Origin: Herbaspirillum sp. Sphag64
Lineage (GTDB): Bacteria; Pseudomonadota; Gammaproteobacteria; Burkholderiales; Burkholderiaceae_D
NCBI RefSeq assembly: GCF_014192645.1
Contig: NZ_JACHYE010000008.1
Span: forward strand, 62,001-126,000
Direction of reading: 5' to 3'
Length of the DNA stretch: 64,000 nucleotides
Below are positions 1 to 8,688 of the stretch, in pieces. Within the stretch, counting starts at the first letter, position 1. Each line of letters starts with the position of its first letter. A program made the translations under genes and the position numbers. The notes below the pieces were generated by a model. The model saw only the letters and a list, made by a program, of their open reading frames with translations. It did not search any database and was not told where the DNA came from.

Positions 1-490
1 GTAAAGATTCAGGCTGGCGTTTCATGTCAACACTTGCGGACACGAGGATAAAGCTGGCAGAACGATGAATGTACGTAACAGATAGATACTTAGTTACAAA
101 GCACAAACATTATATCACGAATGAGAATTGTTACGATTTGGTGACAATTTCTTGATCATCATTAACGCTCTGGGCAGCTCTGCAACAGCGCGCAGAATAT
201 TGCAAAAAAACTGCGCCACTTTGTTTAACTCAGCGTATTGTTTAAAGGAGCTGCGTTAGGCAAACACCCTATTGGCGGAAGTTACGGGTGCATCCGTTAG
301 TGCATGTTGCGGCTCTGATGTTGGCACGGATAGATCTACGGCAACCCTCGTAAAGTAAGGTATCGGGCCCTTGAATTTACACATGTAAAGATTTTTGCAA
401 AAACATCGCTCTACTCTGCGTTTTGTGTCCGCTTGGAAAATGTCATGCTTTTCATGTAACTACTGCAACATATTGGCTCGCGAAACTGAC
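1..490. other. Intergenic stretch at window edge, no gene seen
   Basis: No open frame with plausible composition or ribosome binding site was found in this AT-richer stretch. An ATG on the minus strand at position 25 (reading MKRQPES toward the edge) could begin a gene lying outside the window, but no clear Shine-Dalgarno precedes it. The segment 300-345 can form a weak bulged stem (ATCC/GGAT plus GTGC/GCAC). I do not recognise it as a known RNA family. Confidence 0.4.
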
Positions 491-1516
491 ATGAAAAATA
501 CTGCTCTCAATCCATTCAAGCACGGTCTGGCTTTCAGACTCTGGCTCGCAGCTGGCATCGCTGCACAATGCGTTCTGTTTGCCTCGCCGGCAATGAGCGC
601 CAGCTTTGACTGCAGCAAGGAAGGCTCTGCCAACGAAAAAATCATCTGTAATGATCCCGAGTTATCGGCCATGGATGAGCAACTGGCAAAAATCTTCAAA
701 CAGGCGCGTAAGAAAGCGGCAGACCGGCGGGCATTCAATGCTGCCTCGGACGAGAAATGGCTGTGGCGGGAAAAGAATTGCCATGCCCGCGAATGTCTTG
801 TGGACTGGTATCGGAAACGCCAGACTGAATTGAAAGCAAGTCTGGATGCAGACATGACGACTGATAAAACTGCGAGTGATACAACAGCACCTGCGCCTGC
901 ACCGGCAAAGAAAGCCATTAAACCTCAGACTCCCGTAGCAGCAGTGACAGCGGCCCCATTGGCCAGCCTCGCGCCCTCCGCGCAGGCGGCCGTGGCGGAA
1001 GCCGAGGCGCAGCTCAGTGCCACCAGCAAAACAGAAGTCAAAGCAGGAAGTAAAATCGATAACAAATCAACGACCGGCAAGGCGACTGCAAAATCCGCAC
1101 CCAAGGTGGCTGAAGCCGCACCGGCACCGGCATCGACACTGCAACTGGCATTGAGCTCGACTCAGATCGACGGTGTCGCGCCGGAAGGCGCAGCGGCACG
1201 ACCACACTACGTCAGCGCCAACCGCGGCGAATACCTGTATACCGATCCCGATGCCAAGGAAGGTGATGCGACAGCAACGACGGTCAGCGTGCGCTATCTG
1301 GGCATAGAGAACGGTCAGTACATTCTGGAAGCGAAGCGCGCCAACGTGTATACACGCTATACCTGCAGTGCAGACTGCGCGCTGATCGGCGCACTGCAAT
1401 TGCCGGGCGATGTAGAAAAAGACATGGTCATCCTGAAGAATGACCACCTCTCCCTGCCGTCACAAATGGTGAGTGATGCGATTAATGGCTTGCTGGCCGA
1501 ATCGGGAAAACGTTAA
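491..1516 (+). CDS. Secreted LprI-like (DUF1311) domain protein
   Basis: A 341-residue protein with an N-terminal signal peptide (hydrophobic about residues 14-36, ending in a PAMSAS cleavage site). After it comes a Cys-containing domain (FDCSKEGSANEKIICND, then LSAMDEQLAK and a CHARECLVDWY segment), the pattern of the lysozyme-inhibitor LprI/DUF1311 family. The middle (about residues 120-230) is low-complexity Ala/Pro/Lys linker. The C-terminal 110 residues form an unrecognised, probably folded domain. The ATG at 491 is preferred over a TTG at 395 because it puts the signal peptide at the N-terminus. Location is inferred to be periplasmic. The family name rests on the Cys pattern only, so an inhibitor function is not shown. 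Confidence 0.75.
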   Translation: MKNTALNPFKHGLAFRLWLAAGIAAQCVLFASPAMSASFDCSKEGSANEKIICNDPELSAMDEQLAKIFKQARKKAADRRAFNAASDEKWLWREKNCHARECLVDWYRKRQTELKASLDADMTTDKTASDTTAPAPAPAKKAIKPQTPVAAVTAAPLASLAPSAQAAVAEAEAQLSATSKTEVKAGSKIDNKSTTGKATAKSAPKVAEAAPAPASTLQLALSSTQIDGVAPEGAAARPHYVSANRGEYLYTDPDAKEGDATATTVSVRYLGIENGQYILEAKRANVYTRYTCSADCALIGALQLPGDVEKDMVILKNDHLSLPSQMVSDAINGLLAESGKR

Positions 1517-1569
1517 CACGTGAATGCCGTCAACCAAACGGTGACTCAGGCAGTCACCGTGATCACGAC

Positions 1570-2286
1570 TTACAGAGAGCGCGTGATGCCACCGTCAATC
1601 CGAATATTCTGGCCGGTAATGTAGGCAGCATCAGCACTGGCCAGATGCGACACCAGTGCAGCAACTTCTGCAGTCTTGCCATAGCGTGCCATGGGAATCT
1701 TTTCCTTGATGGCGGGCTTCTCGGGCAAGCTGTCGATAAAGCCAGGCAAGACATTGTTCATGCGGATATTGTGTGCGGCATACTGGTCGGCAAACAATTT
1801 CGCATAGGCCGCCAGGCCGCTACGAAACACACTGGAAGTTGGGAACGACAGCGAAGGTTCAGCCGCCGAAAAGCTGGAAATATTGATGATCGCACCGCCG
1901 CCCTGCTGCTGCATCAGTGGCGTTACCAGACGTGCCGTGCGGACGACGTTCATCAGATAGACCTCCATTCCGAGCAACCATTCTTCGTCACTGAGGGTGA
2001 GCAAATCACCTTTGGGGCCATGTCCGGCACTGTTGACCAGAACATCTATCCGCCCCCAACGAGCAACACAGGCATCAACCACCCGTTGCAGATCTGCGAT
2101 GTTGCGATTGCTGCCAGTAACACCAACACCACCCAGTTGGGTCGCCAATGCCTCACCCTTACCAGACGACGACAGGATACCGATCGCAAAGCCATCAGCG
2201 GCCAGCCTCTGCGCCGCCGCGGCACCCATGCCACTGCCGCCGCCGATAATCAGCGCTACCTTGCTCACTTCGCGCGTTGCTCCCAT
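1570..2286 (-). CDS. SDR-family oxidoreductase with atypical active site
   Basis: A 238-residue short-chain dehydrogenase/reductase. The Rossmann signature GGGSGMG lies near residues 15-21 and NSAG near 85-88, the catalytic-Asn region is LMNVV, and the C-terminus is the typical ITGQNIRIDGG. The catalytic Ser is in INISSFSA (about residue 138). Thirteen residues further, where YxxxK is expected, the sequence reads S-S-V-F-R, so Tyr and Lys are replaced by Ser151 and Arg155. This ATG is chosen because AAGGAG lies five bases upstream. Cytoplasmic NAD(P) binding is likely, but ordinary SDR redox chemistry is doubtful. The substrate is unknown. Confidence 0.85.
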   Translation of the reverse strand: MGATREVSKVALIIGGGSGMGAAAAQRLAADGFAIGILSSSGKGEALATQLGGVGVTGSNRNIADLQRVVDACVARWGRIDVLVNSAGHGPKGDLLTLSDEEWLLGMEVYLMNVVRTARLVTPLMQQQGGGAIINISSFSAAEPSLSFPTSSVFRSGLAAYAKLFADQYAAHNIRMNNVLPGFIDSLPEKPAIKEKIPMARYGKTAEVAALVSHLASADAAYITGQNIRIDGGITRSL

Positions 2287-2381
2287 TTTCACTCCTTGTT
2301 CAGTGTCATTGACAAACGTGTCAGGTTACACGAACAGGTTCAATGCTGCAGTTTGCGACGATATCAGAGGGCGATAACGGT

Positions 2382-2618
2382 TTAACGCCAGCCCTGGTGC
2401 CAACCATACTGTGGATGGTGCCAACCCCATCCGTAATGAGGATGATAAGCCCAGACATAACCTACCGCAGGTTGCGGATAGCTGGGTGCGACATAGACCA
2501 CCCCGGGCGGTGCCACATAGGCTGGACGTACTGTCGGTGGTGTGACCACGCAGCCACTCAGGGTAACGGCAATGACGGCGCCCGATAGCAGGGATGCCAT
2601 ACTGAAAATTCTATTCAT
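2382..2618 (-). CDS. Small His/Trp/Tyr-rich lipoprotein
   Basis: A 78-residue protein with a lipoprotein signal peptide ending in the lipobox LSGC (Cys23). The mature part is Pro/Val/Tyr-rich and then carries HPHYGWGWHHPQYGWHQGWR at the C-terminus. The start is fixed by AAGGAGAAGAAAC directly before the ATG. Similar short Pro/Tyr/His-rich lipoproteins are common in proteobacteria without a known role. The His cluster could bind metal, which is inference only. It is transcribed in the same direction as the SDR gene 95 bases downstream. Confidence 0.7.
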   Translation of the reverse strand: MNRIFSMASLLSGAVIAVTLSGCVVTPPTVRPAYVAPPGVVYVAPSYPQPAVGYVWAYHPHYGWGWHHPQYGWHQGWR

Positions 2619-3009
2619 GTTTCTTCTCCTTGTTGTAATGACGTGACGATCTGATTTTGAGTCGGGGGATCGTGAAATAGCATTGAGCAACGATAATGTG
2701 CAGTGCGCAGTGCTATTGCACCCTCAACGGCACAGCAGCAGAGAATGCCGACCGAATTTTGTATTATTGTGTAACCGTTTTGCGGTGTGCGTTGCCCATT
2801 GTTGCCATGTATTTCGGGCAAAGGTAAATCAGACATGGGCTCGCTCTGCAGAGGTACAGGCGGCTTGCAATGGATAGTCGAGAGGCCGAATGGGCAAATA
2901 GCCACGTCAAAAAAATATGTTACATTCTCTGCCTCGTTACGTCTGATTTTATCGTTCAGGCTTCTCCGGTTTTTGGTTTCAACGGCGGTACTTATAAAAA
3001 TAATTGACC
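2619..3009. other. Divergent intergenic region, no gene seen
   Basis: About 390 bases between the minus-strand lipoprotein and the plus-strand zinc-ribbon gene. It must hold promoters for both. Short open frames here lack ribosome binding sites and look random. No hairpin or RNA motif was recognised. Confidence 0.4.
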
Positions 3010-3270
3010 ATGACATCGACCCCAAAGGCTCCATCTTCAGCGCGACACAATCACCAGAATATCAATCTGGCCTGCCCGCATTGCGGGCAAATGTTGTTGC
3101 AGTTATCCATTGATGCCCGCCCGATCCAGGAACAGAAAGTTGCCTGCCCAGCGTGCGCTCGCCGTAGCAAGATGGCCGCACTGAAAACCAGTACAGGCGA
3201 TACGTATCAGCTGTACATCAGGCAGATTGATCCGCGCGCGCAGATCAGCGTCTATTCCTACAAGAAATAA
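3010..3270 (+). CDS. Small two-CxxC zinc-ribbon protein, function unknown
   Basis: An 86-residue protein whose only recognisable feature is a pair of zinc-knuckle motifs, CPHC (22-25) and CPAC (46-49), followed by a polar tail with no membrane segment. The 21-residue spacing between knuckles fits a single four-Cys zinc ribbon. The ATG at 3010 is the first in-frame ATG, but no strong Shine-Dalgarno is visible. It lies 169 bases upstream of a diguanylate cyclase gene on the same strand; co-transcription is possible but unproven. Confidence 0.55.
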   Translation: MTSTPKAPSSARHNHQNINLACPHCGQMLLQLSIDARPIQEQKVACPACARRSKMAALKTSTGDTYQLYIRQIDPRAQISVYSYKK

Positions 3271-3439
3271 GAAGCTAAGCAAGGGGCCGAAAACTACCGC
3301 CCTGGCCCATGTCACTTCAGCGTCAGTTCTGCGAGCAATTGCTTGCTATTGCGTGTCACACCTACGCAATCATCAAGTATTACAATATGATGGCGACTTA
3401 CGGACCGCGCAGGCGGTCACCTCGTTAGACTGCCCCTCC

Positions 3440-4603
3440 ATGCTTGCCATTGCCTCCATTCTTGCCATTACCGCGCTGTTCAGCATGTCCATGCTGTTGG
3501 TATTGGGTTCGCTCAGGCGCAGCGGTGTCGCGGGTCTGCAATACTGGTTTGCGGCCAATGCCTGCGTTACCTGCGGCGTGATCCTGCTGGAGTTGCGCGG
3601 CTTGATTCCCGACTTTCTTTCCATTGTTGTCGGCAACACCACATTGGTGGTGGCGGGAATTTTGTTCTATGCCGGTTGTGCCCGCTTCATGGGTCGTCCT
3701 GCGTACTGGTGGCGTCTGCTCAGCGGGGTTGTCATCGTTGCAGTGTCGATGATTTTCTGGCGTTATATAGATGACAATATCCGGATGCGCTTCATTACGT
3801 GGAGCAGCGTCATCACACTCATTTATTTTTTTCTCGGCGTGCTCCTGCTGCGCCACCGGCCAGCTACCGGACGCTGCGGATATTATCTGTTCGGTGCAAT
3901 GATGTCGTGGGTGTTCGCGATTATTCAACTGGTACGTTGCGCAACCTTTTGGACGTTGACACCAGCCAATCTGGTCACCATGCTGACCCATCCCTGGAAC
4001 ATCGCCTTGCTCGCCGTCAGTGCCATTGCCATGCCATCACTGACGATGTTCGTCGTGATGCTGGTCCATGACGCGATGCTGGCCAAGCTCGAAGATGCAA
4101 TCAACCATGATCATCTGACTGCCGTCCTGTCTCGCAAATGCTTTGAACGCTTTGCTAATGACCATCTGTCACTGGTGACATCGAACCAGCCTGTCTCGCT
4201 GTTGCTGATTGATCTGGATCACTTCAAGCAGATCAACGATACCTGGGGACATGCTGCTGGTGATGAAGTCTTGCGCAGTTTTGCTGCGCTGGCACGCGAG
4301 CAGATACGACCCGGCGATGTGCTGGGGCGTCTGGGTGGCGAGGAATTCGGTTTGTTGCTACCCGCTACCGCACTGCCCGAAGCGATAACAGTCGCTGAAC
4401 GTCTGCGCGAAAAGGCCGAGCAGCATCAGGTACGTGGTGCCTTCGGGACATGCCGCTACAGCATCAGCATCGGGGTCGCATGCACTTCTCTTTCCGATAC
4501 GCTGGACCGCTTTGCTGCTCAAGCCGACCGTGCCTTGTACGACGCCAAAAATACCGGTCGCAACCGGGTTCTGGTGAGCCAGATGGCCATGGTGGGCACC
4601 TGA
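3440..4603 (+). CDS. Membrane-bound GGDEF diguanylate cyclase
   Basis: A 387-residue protein with six or seven hydrophobic segments over residues 1-212, followed by a GGDEF domain (about 215-380). The active site is GGEEF (299-303), preceded by LLIDLDHFKQIND and by RPGD at 290-293. The latter is the RxxD inhibitory I-site at the canonical five-residue distance. It should therefore synthesise cyclic di-GMP from two GTP and be product-inhibited. The N-terminal sensor is not a family I recognise. The ATG at 3440 is used because upstream in-frame sequence has no good start and reads like non-coding DNA. Confidence 0.9.
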   Translation: MLAIASILAITALFSMSMLLVLGSLRRSGVAGLQYWFAANACVTCGVILLELRGLIPDFLSIVVGNTTLVVAGILFYAGCARFMGRPAYWWRLLSGVVIVAVSMIFWRYIDDNIRMRFITWSSVITLIYFFLGVLLLRHRPATGRCGYYLFGAMMSWVFAIIQLVRCATFWTLTPANLVTMLTHPWNIALLAVSAIAMPSLTMFVVMLVHDAMLAKLEDAINHDHLTAVLSRKCFERFANDHLSLVTSNQPVSLLLIDLDHFKQINDTWGHAAGDEVLRSFAALAREQIRPGDVLGRLGGEEFGLLLPATALPEAITVAERLREKAEQHQVRGAFGTCRYSISIGVACTSLSDTLDRFAAQADRALYDAKNTGRNRVLVSQMAMVGT

Positions 4604-4630
4604 CCCCATCCCTAATGCAGCAACCCGGAT

Positions 4631-5851
4631 TCAGTCAGCAGCACGCAATTTTTTCACTTCGGCATCTGACAACTGCAATGTAGTGCCATCCACATAGATA
4701 AAGCTACTCATGACGCCGCGCCCATCCTTGACATCGGTGCGGCCAACGAAGACCCCAAGCGTTGACTGATGATCCTGTGCGCGGTAAACAATCAGCCCTA
4801 GTGGGGTCTCGACCTGCAAGCCCGAGAATGCTGCGGCCAGCTTGCCACTATCCGTGCTGCCAGCCTTGCGCAGACCGGCAGCGAGCGACATCATCGCGCT
4901 GTAGCCTACTAGTGAACCCATGCGAGGATAGTCGTTGTACTTCTTGCGATAAGCCTCTACAAATTTCTTGTGTTGCTGTGTGGTCAGTGCGTACCAGGGA
5001 TAACCAGTCACGATCCAGTTTTTTGGCGCCTCATCTTTGAGCGGATCGAGGTATTCAGGCTCGCCCGAGAGCACCGACACTACCTCGCGCGATGCGAACA
5101 AACCACGGGTATCACCCTCGCGCACGAACCTGGCTAGATCGGTGCCAAACAGCACGTTGAAAATGGCATCCGGTTTGGCATCAATCAATGCCTGTGCGAC
5201 TGCGGCCGCGTCCACCTTGCCCAGCGGCGTCGCCTGTTCGGCAACAAACTCGATATCGGGCTGAGCCTGCTTCATCATGCTCTTGAAACTGGCAACGGCA
5301 GATTGGCCATATTCGTAGTTGGGATAAACAATCGCCCAGCGCTTTTTCTTCAGCTTGATGGCTTCCTTGACCAGCGCCGTCACCTGCATGGAAGTGGATG
5401 GACGCAGCCGGTAGGTATATTTATTCCCGTTTTGCCAGATGATCTTGTCGGTCAGCGGCTCGGCAGCGAGGAAAAACACCTTCCGCTGTTTAGCGTAATC
5501 GCTCAATGCCAGCCCGGTATTGGAGAGAAAACCACCGAATAACAGGCTGACCTGCTCACGCTTTAACAGCTCCTCGGCAAGTCGTACCGAGTCGCCCGGA
5601 TTGCCGTTGTCATCACGCGCGATGACCTCCAGTTTCTTGCCCAGCACGCCACCACTACCATTGATTTCGTCGAGTGCCAGCCCCCATCCCTGGCGATAGG
5701 GTTCGAGGAAGGCTGGCTGGAGCTTGTAGCTATTGATTTCCCCGATTTTGATGGTGCTCTGGGCAGTCGCCGTCGAGACGACAGCGAGGCTGACGACCAA
5801 TGAGGCGCTCATCAGTAAATAACGCAGCAAGGTACGGCGAACAGTGATCAT
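4631..5851 (-). CDS. Liv-type ABC transporter substrate-binding protein, orphan
   Basis: A 406-residue periplasmic binding protein of the branched-chain amino acid/amide/urea class. The signal peptide ends near STATAQS, followed by IKIGEINSYKLQPAFLEPYRQG and the canonical INGSGGVLGKKLEVIARDD. The C-terminal half has the usual GYSAMMSLAAGLRKAGS region. AAGGA sits eight bases before the ATG. No permease or ATPase lies nearby, so it either shares a remote transporter or serves as a sensor. The ligand cannot be told from sequence. Its stop codon lies 27 bases past that of the convergent cyclase gene. Confidence 0.88.
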   Translation of the reverse strand: MITVRRTLLRYLLMSASLVVSLAVVSTATAQSTIKIGEINSYKLQPAFLEPYRQGWGLALDEINGSGGVLGKKLEVIARDDNGNPGDSVRLAEELLKREQVSLLFGGFLSNTGLALSDYAKQRKVFFLAAEPLTDKIIWQNGNKYTYRLRPSTSMQVTALVKEAIKLKKKRWAIVYPNYEYGQSAVASFKSMMKQAQPDIEFVAEQATPLGKVDAAAVAQALIDAKPDAIFNVLFGTDLARFVREGDTRGLFASREVVSVLSGEPEYLDPLKDEAPKNWIVTGYPWYALTTQQHKKFVEAYRKKYNDYPRMGSLVGYSAMMSLAAGLRKAGSTDSGKLAAAFSGLQVETPLGLIVYRAQDHQSTLGVFVGRTDVKDGRGVMSSFIYVDGTTLQLSDAEVKKLRAAD

Positions 5852-6031
5852 AGCGACAATCCTTTAGCAAAGGAGCTCAGTATAACGAGCCGGCCAACAT
5901 TGTGTGCAGCACGGCATGCGCCTTAATGAATGAGAGACACCTGGACAAATATTTCGCTGGGAGAAGGAACGCGAAGAAGAGATAGGTAGACAAACTGCTA
6001 GTTACCTTTGTCAATCATCAGGAGTCTTATC

Positions 6032-7315
6032 TTGGACAATTTCATTAGCCGTCAATTTACACTGCCGATCACCACTACCGCCTATATACCAGCAGTGGTC
6101 AACGCGATATTGTCTACGCTAGGGAGCAAGGTACTGCGTATTTTCAGTACGCAGGAGAAGCCGATCGACCCCGTCGCTCAGCGATGGCGCTTGATGACTG
6201 ATCGCAACCTGCTTCCGGAAGACTGTCTGCGAGAAATTTTCAGCTATATCGTGGATTTTGCTGATGTACTCAATCTGGTCTATGCCTTCAGAGATAAGGA
6301 CGGCCAGCCAATGGGGCCTGACCACTATCTGTTCCAGGCAGTAAAGAGATTCTATCAGATACCTCTGGAATATCCTCAGCGGTGGCAATCGACCTGGTTC
6401 AGTGCGGCCAAGGATGGCCGTACCAGAATCGTTGACATACATGTCAGCCATCAAGGCAACATCGATGTCAACATGACCGATCATTTACACCGTACCGCCT
6501 TGCAATGGGCAATCCATGGTGGTCATGGAAAGCTGGCGACTCTGTTGCTGCTGCAACCAAAAATACACGCTGATGCCACCGGAAAATTCAATCGGAGTCC
6601 GCTGGCACTAGCAGCGCACGCGGGCAATGCACGCATCGTCAGATTGCTCGTGCGGGACCACAATGTAGATAACAATGCCACTGACAAACAGTTTAGAACG
6701 CCACTTCATTATGCTGCCCATTTTGGGCATAAGAAGGTCGCCGATATATTGATCGGACATCCCCTTACGGCAATCAACGTGACCGAACGCATGAACCGAT
6801 CTGCGCTGCATCTAGCGGCGTACAGCAATCATGAAAAAATCGTCGGAAAACTGCTCAGGCATAAACAGATCAAGCTCAACAACCGCAATGCTTTCGGTGA
6901 AACACCACTATTCAATGCGGCGAGTCGCGGCAATCTTCTGGTCCTGGAGATGCTATTGAAAGCAAAAAACATCGAACTTAATATTCAGGACCGTCACGGC
7001 GACACAGCGCTGATTATCGCCTGCAAGAAGGATCAATACGAGATCGTAGTGTCATTGCTCGCTCATAAAGAAGTAGCCCTGAACAAGCAAAATCTTCAAG
7101 GTTTCAGTGCTGTGATGTGCGCTGCCAGCAACGGCAATCTTGCCATTGTTAACCTCCTTCTGGCCGACTCGAGAACAAATGTCGGGCTGGTCAATACCCA
7201 CCAGAAGACAGCAGTCGTTATCGCCAGAAGTCGTCATCACCTTCGCGTGGCAGATGCCTTGCAAGTGCATGCCCAGAGCACCGAAAAGCAGGGAATCAGC
7301 GCTGGCGCACAGTAA
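6032..7315 (+). CDS. Ankyrin-repeat protein with N-terminal F-box-like segment
   Basis: A 427-residue protein without a signal peptide. Residues 60-88 (LLPEDCLREIFSYIVDFADV and onward) match the pattern of a eukaryotic F-box: Leu-Pro, acidic, then Leu/Ile-Phe and Leu spacing. Residues about 122-420 form nine 34-residue ankyrin repeats with the typical TPLHYAAHFGHKKVADIL pattern. The TTG at 6032 is chosen because AGGAG lies seven bases upstream; another TTG at 6008 has none. F-box plus ankyrin is the architecture of secreted host-directed effectors such as Legionella AnkB. A purely intracellular scaffold is the alternative. The gene overlaps the convergent binding-protein gene by 20 bases. Confidence 0.85.
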   Translation: MDNFISRQFTLPITTTAYIPAVVNAILSTLGSKVLRIFSTQEKPIDPVAQRWRLMTDRNLLPEDCLREIFSYIVDFADVLNLVYAFRDKDGQPMGPDHYLFQAVKRFYQIPLEYPQRWQSTWFSAAKDGRTRIVDIHVSHQGNIDVNMTDHLHRTALQWAIHGGHGKLATLLLLQPKIHADATGKFNRSPLALAAHAGNARIVRLLVRDHNVDNNATDKQFRTPLHYAAHFGHKKVADILIGHPLTAINVTERMNRSALHLAAYSNHEKIVGKLLRHKQIKLNNRNAFGETPLFNAASRGNLLVLEMLLKAKNIELNIQDRHGDTALIIACKKDQYEIVVSLLAHKEVALNKQNLQGFSAVMCAASNGNLAIVNLLLADSRTNVGLVNTHQKTAVVIARSRHHLRVADALQVHAQSTEKQGISAGAQ

Positions 7316-8504
7316 TTTCCGGAACTGCGGTGCCACCGATACGAAATTGTTTGAGCGCAATCCAGATGTGGTTCTGAACCTGGTACATGGAAAATGATAA
7401 TTCGCGCAGATCACCGTTGGCATCGAAGGAGATGTTGCCAATCAATCCTTTGTAATTGATCGTATGCAAGGCCTTGGTCACATCATGCGGATCGGTGGAT
7501 CCGGCCTGCAATATCGCAGCCGCGATCAGTTGCACCTGATCATAGGCAGATGCCGCATACGCGCCAACGTGAGTACCATAACGTAGTCGATAAGCCTCTT
7601 CGAAATTGAGCAAGGTCTGACTTTTTTGCTGCCGCCACCCCGGCATGATCGAGACTGTCCCTTCCGCACCTTCCCCAGCAACAGAGAGATAGAAGGAGTC
7701 GGCAACCGAAGCTGCGGTGACCAGCGGCAGGTTCACCCCGAGTCGACGCAGACTCTTCGCCAGCATAGCGGTCTGATCAGCCAATCCGGCAAAGAAGATG
7801 ACATCAGGCTGCATCGCCTTGATGTGATTGATCTCCTGATTGAAATCGAAAGTGGTTACGCTGACACTCTCTACACTAATGATATTAACGCCCGCTCGTT
7901 TGAATGCTGCAATAAAACTGTCCTTGTAACTGATACCAAACAGATCATCTGGATAAATGATCGCCACCTTGCGCTTATTCAATTCATGGATCGCAAACCC
8001 AACCAGTGCATCGGCACGTTGATCATCATAGGCTGCCAGGCGAAATGCCGTATTGTTGCCCTGACGGGTGAATGAGCGACTCGCTGAGACGGCAAAGTGA
8101 GCAATGCCGCCCGATTGATAAATCGCCGACGAGCTCAATGCCACAGCGCTATTGTAAATACCTACTACGCCTGCCACTTTACGACTCACAAAATACTGCG
8201 CAGCAAATCCGGCGATACGCGGGTTGGACTTGTCGTCCTGTACGAGTAATTCAAAGTGCAGTTTGTCGCCATGGAGACTGAGACCGGCCTGGTTCAGGTC
8301 ATCAATTGCCATTACCGCTGCATTGCGCATATCGGTACCAGCGATCCGGCTTAACCCGGTAATCGGCCCCGAAAAGCCGATAGAAATGGTCCGCATTGCC
8401 GCGGCAGGGGTACTCAATGAAAGGCAAAGCAACAACAGGGTGCCGATGATAATCAGCAGCGTGCGGAGTTGATAATAACTGCGATGAGCAAAAGTGTGGA
8501 CCAT
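7296..8504 (-). CDS. Second orphan Liv-type substrate-binding protein
   Basis: A 402-residue type I periplasmic binding protein. The N-terminal signal/anchor (LLIIIGTLLLLCLSLSTPAAA) is followed by MRTISIGFSGPITGLSRIAG, the usual Liv-type opening, and later KRKVAIIYPDDLFGISYKDS. The ATG at 8504 follows AGGA at eight bases and places the signal peptide near the start. No ABC permease or ATPase adjoins it. It differs clearly in sequence from the binding protein at 4631-5851, so the two are not a recent duplication. Ligand unknown. Its 3' end overlaps the ankyrin gene on the other strand. Confidence 0.86.
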   Translation of the reverse strand: MVHTFAHRSYYQLRTLLIIIGTLLLLCLSLSTPAAAMRTISIGFSGPITGLSRIAGTDMRNAAVMAIDDLNQAGLSLHGDKLHFELLVQDDKSNPRIAGFAAQYFVSRKVAGVVGIYNSAVALSSSAIYQSGGIAHFAVSASRSFTRQGNNTAFRLAAYDDQRADALVGFAIHELNKRKVAIIYPDDLFGISYKDSFIAAFKRAGVNIISVESVSVTTFDFNQEINHIKAMQPDVIFFAGLADQTAMLAKSLRRLGVNLPLVTAASVADSFYLSVAGEGAEGTVSIMPGWRQQKSQTLLNFEEAYRLRYGTHVGAYAASAYDQVQLIAAAILQAGSTDPHDVTKALHTINYKGLIGNISFDANGDLRELSFSMYQVQNHIWIALKQFRIGGTAVPEITVRQR

Positions 8505-8652
8505 GATCCGGATCCTGTATGCCAAGTGTGCGCTGATGAGCACTAACCCTGGAGCATATATAGCATTAGTGTGTCGCAGGACGTACGAAAAGAATCGGAT
8601 CAGAGTGTGGCCGATTGTCGCTTTTAAGGCACAATCAGATCAGCTAATGACG

Positions 8653-8677
8653 CCCATGACAGCATTGATGTCATGGG
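8653..8677. other. Nine-base-pair perfect hairpin
   Basis: CCCATGACA (8653-8661) and TGTCATGGG (8669-8677) form a perfect stem with a seven-base loop just past the DMT transporter stop codon. No T-run follows on either strand, so it may be an RNA 3' stabilising hairpin or a protein site rather than an intrinsic terminator. Confidence 0.5.
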
Positions 8678-8688
8678 GCATAGCATGC

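Noticed and set aside
1645-2385. 246-codon plus-strand open frame
   Set aside because: It is antisense to the SDR gene, which has clear family motifs and a ribosome binding site.
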